In this document: piece by piece, positions 35,826 to 44,472 of the stretch
Layout of the letters: each line of letters begins with the position of its first letter
Position numbering within the stretch: the stretch's first letter is position 1
DNA from: Gallionellales bacterium 39-52-133
Lineage (GTDB): Bacteria; Pseudomonadota; Gammaproteobacteria; Burkholderiales; Gallionellaceae
Assembly: GCA_002278935.1 (NCBI GenBank)
Contig: NCJL01000012.1
Location: forward strand, 1 to 56,668
Reading direction: 5' to 3'
DNA length: 56,668 nt
Translations under genes and position numbers: made by a program
Notes under the pieces: model-generated
What the model was told of the DNA's origin: nothing
The model's input: the letters and a program-made list of their open reading frames with translations, nothing else
Database searches by the model: none

Positions 35826-37220
35826 ATGTCACTTAATTCTGTTGCTCTGGCTTACCTCGTTGCCGCCGTATTATTTATTCTGGCGCTCAAGGGTTTAAGT
35901 TCTCCGGTTTCCGCACGACGCGGCAATCTGTTTGGCATGGTGGGTATGGCTATCGCCGTGTTGACCACGCTGACGCTGACCAGTAACTGGATTTATATTT
36001 CGCTGGCGATTGTGCTGGGCGGTGCGGCCGGTGCGATTGTTGCAAAACGTATCGAGATGACTTCGATGCCTGAGCTGGTTGCGGCGATGCACTCGCTGGT
36101 TGGCCTGGCTGCGGTGCTGATCGCGATGTCGGCTTATTACAATCCCTATGCATACGGGATTGTTAAATATCTGGGTGCGGAGCTTCATCTCAGCAACCGC
36201 ATCGAGCTGTTCATCGGCACCTTTATCGGTGCGATTACCTTCACCGGCTCCATCGTTGCTTTCGGCAAGCTCTCCGGCAGGATGGGCAGCAAGCCTTTGC
36301 GCTTTACCGGGCAGCACTGGGTAAACCTGGCACTGGGTATCGTGATGATAGGTTTTGGTATTGCCTTCAGCATGTCGCCGAGCTGGACACCCTTCCTCAT
36401 CATGACCGCCATCGCGCTGGTACTGGGCGTGTTGCTGATTATGCCAATCGGTGGTGCAGATATGCCGGTGGTGGTATCGATGCTTAACTCCTATTCAGGC
36501 TGGGCCGCGGCGGGTATTGGCTTTACGCTGAACAACAACATGCTGATTATTGCCGGCTCGCTGGTGGGCAGCTCGGGTGCGATTCTTTCCTACATCATGT
36601 GCAAGGCAATGAACCGCGCCTTCCTCAATGTGATTCTGGGCGGCTTTGGCGGCGGCGAAGGCGCGGTTGCTGAAGACAGTGGCGTGCAGAAAACCTATCG
36701 TAGCGGCAGCGCGGAAGACGCAGCCTTCATGATGGGAAATGCCGACAGCGTGATTATTGTTCCGGGCTACGGCCTGGCGGTGGCGCGTGCGCAGCATGCG
36801 ATCAATGAAATGTCCAAGATGCTGACCGAAAAAGGCATCAAGGTGCGTTATGCGATTCATCCGGTTGCGGGACGCATGCCCGGCCATATGAACGTGCTGC
36901 TGGCCGAGGCCGAAGTGCCCTACGATCAGGTGGTGGAAATGGACGAAATCAACAACGAGTTCGCCGATACCGATGTGGTGCTGGTGATCGGTGCGAACGA
37001 CGTGGTGAACCCTGCCGCAAAAACTGACCCAAATAGCCCGATCTACGGCATGCCGATTCTGGAAGCACACAAGGCGCGCACCATACTGGTGGTCAAGCGC
37101 AGCATGGCCGCGGGTTACGCGGGTCTGGACAACGACCTGTTCTATCTGGACAAGACCATGATGGTGTTTGGTGATGCGAAGAAAGTGGTAGAGGATGTGA
37201 TCAAGGCGCTGGGACACTAG
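35826..37220 (+). CDS. pntB: NAD(P) transhydrogenase subunit beta (464 aa)
   Basis: This subunit carries the proton channel and the NADP(H)-binding domain III. The N-terminal half has about eight TM helices. The C-terminal 180 residues show domain III motifs (GYGLAVARAQHAINEM, HPVAGRMPGHMNVLLAEA, GANDVVNPAAKTDPNSPIYG, KRSMAAGYAGLDNDLF). Complete. Together with PntAA and PntAB it couples the proton gradient to NADPH formation. A strong terminator follows. Confidence 0.97.
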   Translation: MSLNSVALAYLVAAVLFILALKGLSSPVSARRGNLFGMVGMAIAVLTTLTLTSNWIYISLAIVLGGAAGAIVAKRIEMTSMPELVAAMHSLVGLAAVLIAMSAYYNPYAYGIVKYLGAELHLSNRIELFIGTFIGAITFTGSIVAFGKLSGRMGSKPLRFTGQHWVNLALGIVMIGFGIAFSMSPSWTPFLIMTAIALVLGVLLIMPIGGADMPVVVSMLNSYSGWAAAGIGFTLNNNMLIIAGSLVGSSGAILSYIMCKAMNRAFLNVILGGFGGGEGAVAEDSGVQKTYRSGSAEDAAFMMGNADSVIIVPGYGLAVARAQHAINEMSKMLTEKGIKVRYAIHPVAGRMPGHMNVLLAEAEVPYDQVVEMDEINNEFADTDVVLVIGANDVVNPAAKTDPNSPIYGMPILEAHKARTILVVKRSMAAGYAGLDNDLFYLDKTMMVFGDAKKVVEDVIKALGH

Positions 37221-37239
37221 GCCCTGTCACTGCCCAGGA

Positions 37240-37267
37240 AAAAGCCCGCTGTTGCGGGCTTTTTTAT
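37240..37267 (+). terminator. Rho-independent terminator of the pnt operon
   Basis: AAAAGCCCGC / GCGGGCTTTT perfect stem of 10 bp with a TGTT loop followed by T residues, 20 bases after the pntB stop. Confidence 0.93.
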
Positions 37268-37458
37268 TGTGCATCATATAAGTATAAAACTACCTGTTTG
37301 ATGGGGCCGAATTTATGCCGTGGAGGGGCGAGGCAAGTTCACAGGCAAGATATTTGCAATAATTGTAACTATTTGATTATATTTAATATTTTAAATATAT
37401 TAAATAGATCATGCAAACGATTAGCAGTTCAAAAAGGGGTAGCAGCAAGTTCTGCAGC

Positions 37459-38064
37459 TTATTCAGATTCGAGCTTGCTGAGCGCCTGTTTGGCCAGGCC
37501 GCGGCATACATTGTTGAGTACGGTGGGCAGGTCGTGGGGTACCTTGGTTTCCAGCAGCAGCTTGCTGGAGCTGACGGTATAAACCGGCTCCAGCAGCCGC
37601 GGGCGGTAGTCCTGCATCAGCTCATCCAGCGTGTGTTCCGCAGCCATTTGCTGCCACGGATTTTTGGGCCATTGCGATGGTACGCCGTATGCTGCGGGAA
37701 AGGATTCCAGATCGTGGCGCACCGTGCGGATGTCCTCGTGCGAGTCACGGAAGGGCAGCAGTGCCAGGTTTGCGATTTCGTAAAGTTGCTTGTCCATTTC
37801 CGGACGGTTCGCGCCGCCGTCGATTACCGCTATCCATTCCGGCATCGTTTCCATCTTGGCAAGAATTTTTTCCAGTTGGTCAGGTGTGCGGCCATCGAGA
37901 GGCGTGTAGCCGCGGTCACCACGAAACAGCGGTTCACGCGAGGTGTCTGTCAGCACTGCAATCGAGCGCATGCCCAGCAGGCCAAAGCCGTGACACAGCA
38001 TATGCGTGATGCTGGTCTTGCCGGTTCCGCCTTTGTTGCCGATGACGCAAATTAACTTTCCCAC
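37459..38064 (-). CDS. ParA/MinD-like P-loop ATPase (201 aa)
   Basis: This is a small SIMIBI-class ATPase. The deviant Walker A is seen at residues 5-15 (VIGNKGGTGKTS), with a Walker-B-like WIAVIDGGANRP. No partner ParB gene is near. I use the GTG at 38064 because GGGAG lies five bases upstream and the Walker motif then falls near the N-terminus, as usual; longer in-frame starts would run into the comEC 3' end. It follows comEC by about 120 bp on the same strand. The cargo is unknown; orphan ParA proteins position various complexes. Confidence 0.8.
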   Translation of the reverse strand: MGKLICVIGNKGGTGKTSITHMLCHGFGLLGMRSIAVLTDTSREPLFRGDRGYTPLDGRTPDQLEKILAKMETMPEWIAVIDGGANRPEMDKQLYEIANLALLPFRDSHEDIRTVRHDLESFPAAYGVPSQWPKNPWQQMAAEHTLDELMQDYRPRLLEPVYTVSSSKLLLETKVPHDLPTVLNNVCRGLAKQALSKLESE

Positions 38065-38182
38065 ATACTCTCCCAATCTGAGATTTCCGCCCGCTACAAG
38101 TTTGGACAGAAATACGAAATTAGGCGCAATTTTAAGCAGTTGTGTTCGATCATGCGGCTGAATAAGAGGGGGTAAATGGGGC

Positions 38183-40552
38183 TTATTCCAGCGTTTCATC
38201 TTGCACAGAGACCCCGGGAGCATGCTGCCAGTAGCGTGCATGGGTCTTGCGGTAGGTATTTACGCGCACGTTATCTGCATCCATTTCCAGCAGAATCGCG
38301 CCATGTTCATCCGTGCGCAGCAACGCGCTACCCTGTGCACGGTAGCGTTCCACGACCTCAGCCCTGGGATGGCCAAACTGGTTGCGATAACCGGAAGTGA
38401 ATACCGCATAGCGGGGTTGCACAGCCGACACAAATTCTGCGGTGGAAGAAGTCTTGCTGCCGTGATGGGGTACCACCAGCAAGGTGGCGCGCAGCTTTTC
38501 TGCCTGCAGCTCAAGCAGGCTGCGTTCCGATTTTTTTTCAATATCGGCCGTGAGCAGCACGCTATGCTGGCCTGTGCTGATGCGCAACACGCAGCCCCTG
38601 TCATTGTTGCCGATTTTATCCTGTGCATAGCTGGCGAGGGCCGGATGCAGCAATTCAAACTGCACGCCGTCCCAGTCCCAGTGTTGGCCAGCACTGCAAC
38701 GCTGCGTCTGGCCGGCTTGCAGCACTATTGGGCTGTCAGACGGCAGGGATGAAGAAAGCTGCGCGACAGGCATCGCCTGCATCACTGACTGTGCGCCGCC
38801 AGTATGGTCGGCGTCGTTATGTGTGAGAATTAATTTATCGAGCCGGGAAATGCCCATGGCTTTCAGTGACGGAACCAGAATGCGGTTGCCGCTGTTGGCC
38901 TCGCTGTTAAAACCTGGCCCGCTGTCATACAGCAGGGCGTGGTTGCTGGTTTGTGCGGAAACCGCCAGACCCTGACCAACGTCGAAAATCGTCAGGCGCA
39001 AGCTGCCGGGTAGCGGTGCAGCAGTTTGCACAAGGAACATTGGCAATAATAATATGATGCCCAGCCAGCGCGCAGGAAAGCCGCGCGGCAACAGCAGCCA
39101 CAGCACGCCCAGCATGCCCGCTGCAATTGTCCAGCCGGGCGGTGCATGCTGGGCCCACACTGCTGCCGGCAAGGCGCTCAGCCACTCCAGCGCGAGCATG
39201 GTTATGCTGATGGCGTAATGGGCGAGGTGCAACAGCCAGTCCAGCGGCAGCAGCGCACCCAGCAAGGCAAGCGGCACCACCACAAAACTTACCAGCGGTA
39301 TCGCAAAGGCATTGGCGATTGGCGATACCAGCGAGACTTGCTGGAACATTGCAAGCAAGGGCGGAATCAGGCCTATGCTCATCGCCCACTGAATGCGCCC
39401 ATATTCCAGCAGCCAGTGTCTCTGCGCCAGTCTGTTTGCCGTGATGTAAAAAATCAGCCCGACCGCGCCAAAGGACAACCAGAAGCCGGGCGAGATCACG
39501 GCCCAGGGATCAAGCAGCAGCACAACCACCAGCGCAACGGCGAGCAATTGCGAAGGAGAAATATTTCGCGACAGCCACAGGGCAGCGGCCACCGTGCCCA
39601 GCATATACACGGTGCGTTGTGCCGGCACGCCGTAGCCGGAAATCAGCGCATAGCCAACAGCCACCAGCAATCCCGCCAGCGCGGCCGCCTTGCGTGCCGG
39701 CAGCCACAGGGTCAAGTACACGCTGCGCCGCCATAGCCAGTAACCAAGCGCAAAGGCCATGCCCGCCAGCATGGTGATATGCAGGCCTGAAATCGACATC
39801 AAATGATTAACACCGGTGCGGGTAAAAACCTGCCACTGCGCCGCCGGAATGCTGCCCTGGTCGCCTATTGCCAGAGCGCTCAGCACTCCGGCGTAAGGCG
39901 CACTTCCCAGCACCTGCTGAAAATGGGCGCGCACGGCTTCACGCAGGCGCTCGATGAAATATCCGCCGGCAAAAACATGTTCATCGATACGCCGATTGTC
40001 GCCCCTGGGATGCACGTAACCCACCGCACGCAGATTGCGCTCAAGCGCCCACGCTTCAAAATCAAAACTATAGGGATTGCTGCTGCCGTGCGGCTGTTTC
40101 AGGCGCAACGTCAGTTGCCAGCGCTCGCCTGCGTGCAGATTCAATACTGGATTTTCCGCACTGTTGTAAGTCGAAAGCAGTATGTGTTGCGGCACTTGGG
40201 CCTCAGCGGTGAGGATTTTTTCAACATCAAATCTGAAGCCCAGGCCGCGCTCGTGCTGGCGCGGCATTTCTGCGACCACACCAATCACGGCAATGTCGCG
40301 TCCTTGCCATGCAGCTGGTAGCTCGGCCGCGAGGCGCTGCTGCGCCAGCCATGCCGCATAGAAAAATCCACAACCTGTGGCCAGTAGCAGCAAGATAGAA
40401 ATACGGAAAGTGCGGCCGAAGGAGGTGTTGCGAGGCAAACGTATTGCCGAAAATAGCGGAATCATCAGGAAGGCCCAGCGCATATCCGGCAGCGCAGCCT
40501 GCTGTTGCAGCAGCCACACACCCAATGCAAAGAAGACGGAAAGGCCTACCAT
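38183..40552 (-). CDS. comEC: DNA internalization competence protein ComEC/Rec2 (789 aa)
   Basis: This is the inner-membrane channel for single-stranded DNA uptake in natural transformation. Order of domains: N-terminal TM/DUF4131 OB-like region (about 1-190), the Competence membrane domain with GVNHLMSISGLHITML (about 230-500), and a C-terminal metallo-beta-lactamase-like domain (about 520-770) with LTHNDADHTGG and HHGSKTSS. Full length. No clear Shine-Dalgarno precedes the ATG at 40552. Divergent from the gene at 40740. Confidence 0.95.
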   Translation of the reverse strand: MVGLSVFFALGVWLLQQQAALPDMRWAFLMIPLFSAIRLPRNTSFGRTFRISILLLLATGCGFFYAAWLAQQRLAAELPAAWQGRDIAVIGVVAEMPRQHERGLGFRFDVEKILTAEAQVPQHILLSTYNSAENPVLNLHAGERWQLTLRLKQPHGSSNPYSFDFEAWALERNLRAVGYVHPRGDNRRIDEHVFAGGYFIERLREAVRAHFQQVLGSAPYAGVLSALAIGDQGSIPAAQWQVFTRTGVNHLMSISGLHITMLAGMAFALGYWLWRRSVYLTLWLPARKAAALAGLLVAVGYALISGYGVPAQRTVYMLGTVAAALWLSRNISPSQLLAVALVVVLLLDPWAVISPGFWLSFGAVGLIFYITANRLAQRHWLLEYGRIQWAMSIGLIPPLLAMFQQVSLVSPIANAFAIPLVSFVVVPLALLGALLPLDWLLHLAHYAISITMLALEWLSALPAAVWAQHAPPGWTIAAGMLGVLWLLLPRGFPARWLGIILLLPMFLVQTAAPLPGSLRLTIFDVGQGLAVSAQTSNHALLYDSGPGFNSEANSGNRILVPSLKAMGISRLDKLILTHNDADHTGGAQSVMQAMPVAQLSSSLPSDSPIVLQAGQTQRCSAGQHWDWDGVQFELLHPALASYAQDKIGNNDRGCVLRISTGQHSVLLTADIEKKSERSLLELQAEKLRATLLVVPHHGSKTSSTAEFVSAVQPRYAVFTSGYRNQFGHPRAEVVERYRAQGSALLRTDEHGAILLEMDADNVRVNTYRKTHARYWQHAPGVSVQDETLE

Positions 40553-40739
40553 GACGCGTAGCTTAACGCCGAATCATGATGGAGGTAAGGGTAAATTATT
40601 CCTATGACTTAGCTATATGCACGATTAAAATGGAAAGCGCAAATAGTTATAAATGCTTTATAGCAGGACTTGTGAGGCAACCCGGCTTTTCCGGACGCAT
40701 TTGAAGCTGGATACGCCTGAAAAAAAGTAAATTTTATTA

Positions 40740-41522
40740 ATGCGATACCCAATGCCCGATACCTACACCCAATGCCCGAAGTGCAATTTCAAGCCGCTTA
40801 AATCGCTGCCAGTCAGCGAGCCATGTCCTTCATGCGGGATTTATGTTTTCAAGTGGGGAAAAGCACCCCGCCCACTCTCGCCTATAAACACCTCCGATGA
40901 ATTTTTTGCTGATGGAACCGGTGGCATTTTTGCATCATTATTGCAGCCTATGGAGAAGATAGAATCGATCACTTTTTACAGTCGTTGCCTGGGGTTGTTT
41001 CTGCTTGTTGTGTGGAGTTTTTATTTGGCAGCTTACGACTATCGCTATGGTGAGATATTTGGTTCCTTTATGCATAACATATTGCTTCCCATCCATGAGG
41101 CTGGTCATGTTTTATTCATGCCGTTTGGAGAGTTCATGACCATCATTGGCGGCAGTTTGTTTCAGCTGGCTCTGCCAATTGGCATTTGCGTTGCTTTTAT
41201 TCGGGTGAACCGGGATAACTTTGGTGCTGCAATCGGTTTGTGGTGGGCAAGTATCAGTCTGCTTGATTTGTCTCCCTATGTTTATGATGCATTGCAGCCG
41301 CAACTCATTTTATTAGGCGGATATACCGGTGAAGACGGCCCTCATGACTGGATTTACCTGCTCACCTGGTTTGGTCAGCTGCATAATGCGCAACGTTGGG
41401 GAACATTTGTATATGGGCTCGGGTTTTTATTGATGCTTGCTGCCCTGGTATGGGGAGCCCTTATTCTTTGGGCTCAACGAAATCAGTTGGCAACATCGGA
41501 AAACAGGCTCAAACGGCAATAG
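40740..41522 (+). CDS. Zinc-ribbon plus HEAGH membrane protein, M50-like (260 aa)
   Basis: Not assigned to a named family. The N-terminus has a zinc-ribbon pattern (CPKC at 12-15 and CPSC at 30-33). Five or so TM helices follow. The first part of the membrane region contains HEAGH (about residues 119-123) in LLPIHEAGHVLFMPFGEF, like site-2-protease type membrane metallopeptidases, and a possible third-ligand Asp is seen in SISLLDLSPY. Start choice between ATG 40740 and ATG 40752 is open; the two lie in a short direct repeat. It is transcribed divergently from comEC. Function may be membrane proteolysis, but this is inferred from the motif. Confidence 0.7.
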   Translation: MRYPMPDTYTQCPKCNFKPLKSLPVSEPCPSCGIYVFKWGKAPRPLSPINTSDEFFADGTGGIFASLLQPMEKIESITFYSRCLGLFLLVVWSFYLAAYDYRYGEIFGSFMHNILLPIHEAGHVLFMPFGEFMTIIGGSLFQLALPIGICVAFIRVNRDNFGAAIGLWWASISLLDLSPYVYDALQPQLILLGGYTGEDGPHDWIYLLTWFGQLHNAQRWGTFVYGLGFLLMLAALVWGALILWAQRNQLATSENRLKRQ

Positions 41523-42048
41523 TGCAGTTTATCTTTTGCCACTTGTCCTGCATTTTTTGCCGTTCGTCATATTTGGGGCAGGGGCTGCTTGCCATTCATC
41601 CGATTCAGAAATCAGTTGTCAGTTTTTACTCCCCGCCTGTTCATCATCAATCAATATTGGCCTCGCCATTTACGGAAGCTCTGATTAAGTCCATGTTGTT
41701 GTTCCCGCGAAGGCGGGAACCCAGTAAAATCAATACACTGGATCCCCGCCTTCGCGTGGATGACGACTTAATCAGGGATTCCTTAATATTTTATTTTTAA
41801 ACTGCCGGAGGTTTATTTTGCATTCGTCACTTCTGGGTGGTGCTTCATTGGCGAATTTTTCCTGTAGATTTTCTACGCTGGTCTTAAATAAACATGCCGG
41901 TCTTGTTATCACTTCTGATGACTATTTTTAATATGGTATGATCGACACATTAATGATTGCACGGTAAATGAGTGTAACTGTATGTTTTACTTGTAAATTG
42001 AAATATCAGCTTGTTATAAAAGCTAAATTACTATTTTGGGCGTTGAAA
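41523..42048. other. Intergenic region containing a MITE-like repeat
   Basis: No supported gene in 526 bases. The middle is occupied by the inverted-repeat element at 41681-41775. The remainder is AT-rich and should hold the promoter of the downstream operon. A TATGGTATGAT stretch near 41933-41943 is a possible -10 region. Confidence 0.55.
41681..41775. repeat. MITE-like palindromic repeat (95 bp)
   Basis: Terminal arms CTGATTAAGTC (41681-41691) and GACTTAATCAG (41765-41775) are perfect reverse complements. Inside are a second long dyad: GTTCCCGCGAAGGCGGGAAC near 41701-41720, itself palindromic, facing CCCCGCCTTCGCG near 41744-41756. This recalls the short CGCGAAGGCGGG repeats scattered in many betaproteobacterial genomes. 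No coding capacity. Confidence 0.75.
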
Positions 42049-42576
42049 ATGAATCGAGTATTGAAGAACTTTCTGGTTGGTGTGATGTTTGCATTTTTGA
42101 TGAATGGCAGTATCGCGCAAGAAATTTCCAGAGAGCAGATCAAGGGGCTAGACGAGCAGGTGCAGGATATCAAGAAGGATGTATTGGGTATCTCTGCTGA
42201 ATTGACTCAGCTTGAGGAAAAGTTGATCTATCCGTCTAATACCCAGGTGTCCGTTTTTGTCACACTGGTGAAGGGGGATAAATTCCGTCTTGATGCCGTC
42301 AAAATCAAGCTCGACGGAAAAGATGTCACTCATCATATTTACTCTTTCAAGGAGCTGGAAGCGCTGCAGAATGGCGGTGTTCAGCGTCTCTACACGGGCA
42401 ATGTGCGCGCCGGCGAGCACACTTTGGATGTGGCCCTGGCAGGCAAAGGTAGCGGCAATAGCGATTACCGCCAAAATGCCAGTCATAAATTTACCAAAAC
42501 AATTGAGCCTAAGCTGATTGAGGTGATACTGGCGGGCCCGGGTTCGAATAGTAAAAGTATCGGATTTAAAGATTAA
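42049..42576 (+). CDS. Exported coiled-coil protein of the Glt-like cluster (175 aa)
   Basis: No named family. The ATG at 42049 gives a clean signal peptide (about 1-23, ending GSIAQ); longer in-frame starts would bury it. Residues about 27-60 look like a short coiled coil (IKGLDEQVQDIKKDVLGISA). A beta-rich domain follows (VSVFVTLVKGDKFRLDAVKI, AGEHTLDVALAGKG). It is predicted to be periplasmic. It starts the cluster and is six bases ahead of the first TPR gene. Its role is inferred from context: a periplasmic part of the machine. Confidence 0.65.
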   Translation: MNRVLKNFLVGVMFAFLMNGSIAQEISREQIKGLDEQVQDIKKDVLGISAELTQLEEKLIYPSNTQVSVFVTLVKGDKFRLDAVKIKLDGKDVTHHIYSFKELEALQNGGVQRLYTGNVRAGEHTLDVALAGKGSGNSDYRQNASHKFTKTIEPKLIEVILAGPGSNSKSIGFKD

Positions 42577-42582
42577 CAATCC

Positions 42583-44472
42583 ATGATGCGTCGATATATT
42601 TGCCTGTTCGGATTGTGCTTCAGTTCTATCGCTTTTGCCGCGGATATTTCCCCGCGTGCCGACGCTAAGGATTTATATCTTGGCGAGGCCTTCTTCTACG
42701 CCTTTCAGGGCGAATACGTCGATGCGATCACCAGGCTGGATACCGAGTTGGGTCAGTTCAATCGGCTGGATGATCCCAATCTTGATCCGCTCCACTTTCA
42801 AATCAATTTTGCCAATTTTTCGGTGGGCGACTTCGAGTTGTCTTATCGTATGCACCAGCGTGCCGGTCGCGCCATCAAATCGGTGCTTGAGGGCAATGTT
42901 GCACCGTCTGTCCGCAATGAAGCGGCGTATCGACTTGCGCGTATCTATGTGCAAAAGGATGACGCCAGAAGTGCCCTGAGCACAATTGAAAAAATTTCAG
43001 GAAAAATACCCGGGAATATTCGTGATGACGAGCAATTTTTGCGTGCGCAGATTTATATCCTGACGGGAAAGTTTGACGATGCCATCAAAATTCTGCAGGG
43101 TCTCCAGGGCGCAAAAGAGTATGCCGGATTTTCGACCTATAACCTGGGTATTGCGCTGATACAGAGCGGGCAGGAATTAAAAGGTTTTGCGGAGTTGGAC
43201 AAGGCTGGCCAAATTTCAAGCGATGATGAAGGCACTTTGGCTATCAGGGACAAGGCCAATCTGCTGATGGGCAACAGGCTTATTGCCGCCAGCCAGCCCG
43301 CACTGGCCAAGCAATATCTTGATCGTGTTCGTTTAAATGGTCCTTTCTCAAACAAGGCATTGCTGGGTTCCGGCTGGACGGATGTTTCACTGGGGAAATT
43401 CGATCGTGCCCTTGTTCCATGGACCCTGTTGTCGAAGCGAAATGTGACAGACAAGGCAGTGCAGGAGAGCATGCTGGGCGTACCCTATGCCTATGCCCAG
43501 CTGGGCCTGCATGGCAGAGCGGCATTGCTGTATGGCAGCGCACTTGAAAATTTTGCTTCCGAGCTTGCCAAGCTGGATGCGTCAATCAAGAGTATCCGTG
43601 AGGGACATTTTCTCAAGGCGCTGGTGAGCGACGAATTAAAGCAGGATAAAGATTGGGTGGTGAAGCTCAGGGAGTTGCCGGAATCGCCGGAGACATATTA
43701 TTTGCTGGAATTGATGGCGTCAAATGACTTTCAGGAGTCACTGCAAAACTATTTCGATCTGGAAGATTTGCGCAAAAGACTGGAATCCTGGGATGGTTAT
43801 CTCGATGCTTATGAGAGCATTATCAAGTCCAGACATGATTACTATGAAGCTATTCTGCCCGCGCTAGACAAGCAATTCAGGGCACTGGATTCGCAAATGA
43901 GATTGCGTCTGGAGCAGCGCCAGGCACTGGATGATCGCCTGAAGATCATGCTGGTTTCTCCGCGTCCGGATTTTCTTGAAACGGCTGATGAGCGAGTGAT
44001 GCGGGAGAAGCTGCACAATCTTGCAGAAAAACATAAAAATGACGCCAGTGCCGCCGCCAATGATATCCGTCGCCGGATTAAGCGGCTGGAGGGTGTGCTG
44101 CACTGGCAAATCTACACCACTTACAACAAACGGCTTACCGATGCCTACAAACATCTGCATCAGCTGGATGCGGATGTGGCAAAGCTCAGAACGATCTACC
44201 GTTCTTTCGTAAGGTCTCGCCAGGCAGCAACCCAAAGTTACAAGGGATATGACGATCATATACGGCAACTTAGAAATCGCGTGCGTGACTCCAGGGAGAA
44301 AGTGGTCACCCTGATGGCGAGACAGGGAAATATGCTGGATATGATGGCGATTAATGAGCTTGATCAGCGCCGCAAGCGTCTCGAGGAATTCCAGGTTCAG
44401 GCACGTTTTGCATTGTCTGAAAGCTATGATCGCGCAAGCAAAAAGCAACTCGATGAAGGCGATGTGAAATGA
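42583..44472 (+). CDS. Periplasmic TPR protein, GltC-like by position (629 aa)
   Basis: Signal peptide at about 1-20 (SIAFAAD), followed by TPR-like helical repeats over residues 25-330 (EAAYRLARIYVQKDDARSAL, DEQFLRAQIYILTGKFDDAI). A long helical, coiled-coil-prone C-terminal half with many Arg, Lys and Glu follows (about 380-629). It should be periplasmic. Position directly before a giant TPR protein and with TolQ/ExbD genes downstream parallels GltC in the myxobacterial gliding cluster; I have not verified homology. The stop overlaps the next start (ATGA). Confidence 0.7.
   Translation: MMRRYICLFGLCFSSIAFAADISPRADAKDLYLGEAFFYAFQGEYVDAITRLDTELGQFNRLDDPNLDPLHFQINFANFSVGDFELSYRMHQRAGRAIKSVLEGNVAPSVRNEAAYRLARIYVQKDDARSALSTIEKISGKIPGNIRDDEQFLRAQIYILTGKFDDAIKILQGLQGAKEYAGFSTYNLGIALIQSGQELKGFAELDKAGQISSDDEGTLAIRDKANLLMGNRLIAASQPALAKQYLDRVRLNGPFSNKALLGSGWTDVSLGKFDRALVPWTLLSKRNVTDKAVQESMLGVPYAYAQLGLHGRAALLYGSALENFASELAKLDASIKSIREGHFLKALVSDELKQDKDWVVKLRELPESPETYYLLELMASNDFQESLQNYFDLEDLRKRLESWDGYLDAYESIIKSRHDYYEAILPALDKQFRALDSQMRLRLEQRQALDDRLKIMLVSPRPDFLETADERVMREKLHNLAEKHKNDASAAANDIRRRIKRLEGVLHWQIYTTYNKRLTDAYKHLHQLDADVAKLRTIYRSFVRSRQAATQSYKGYDDHIRQLRNRVRDSREKVVTLMARQGNMLDMMAINELDQRRKRLEEFQVQARFALSESYDRASKKQLDEGDVK

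Noticed and set aside
37459..38241. Longer start for the ParA-like protein at 38241
   Set aside because: It would overlap the comEC 3' end and put 59 unconserved residues before the Walker motif; the GTG at 38064 has a good ribosome-binding site.
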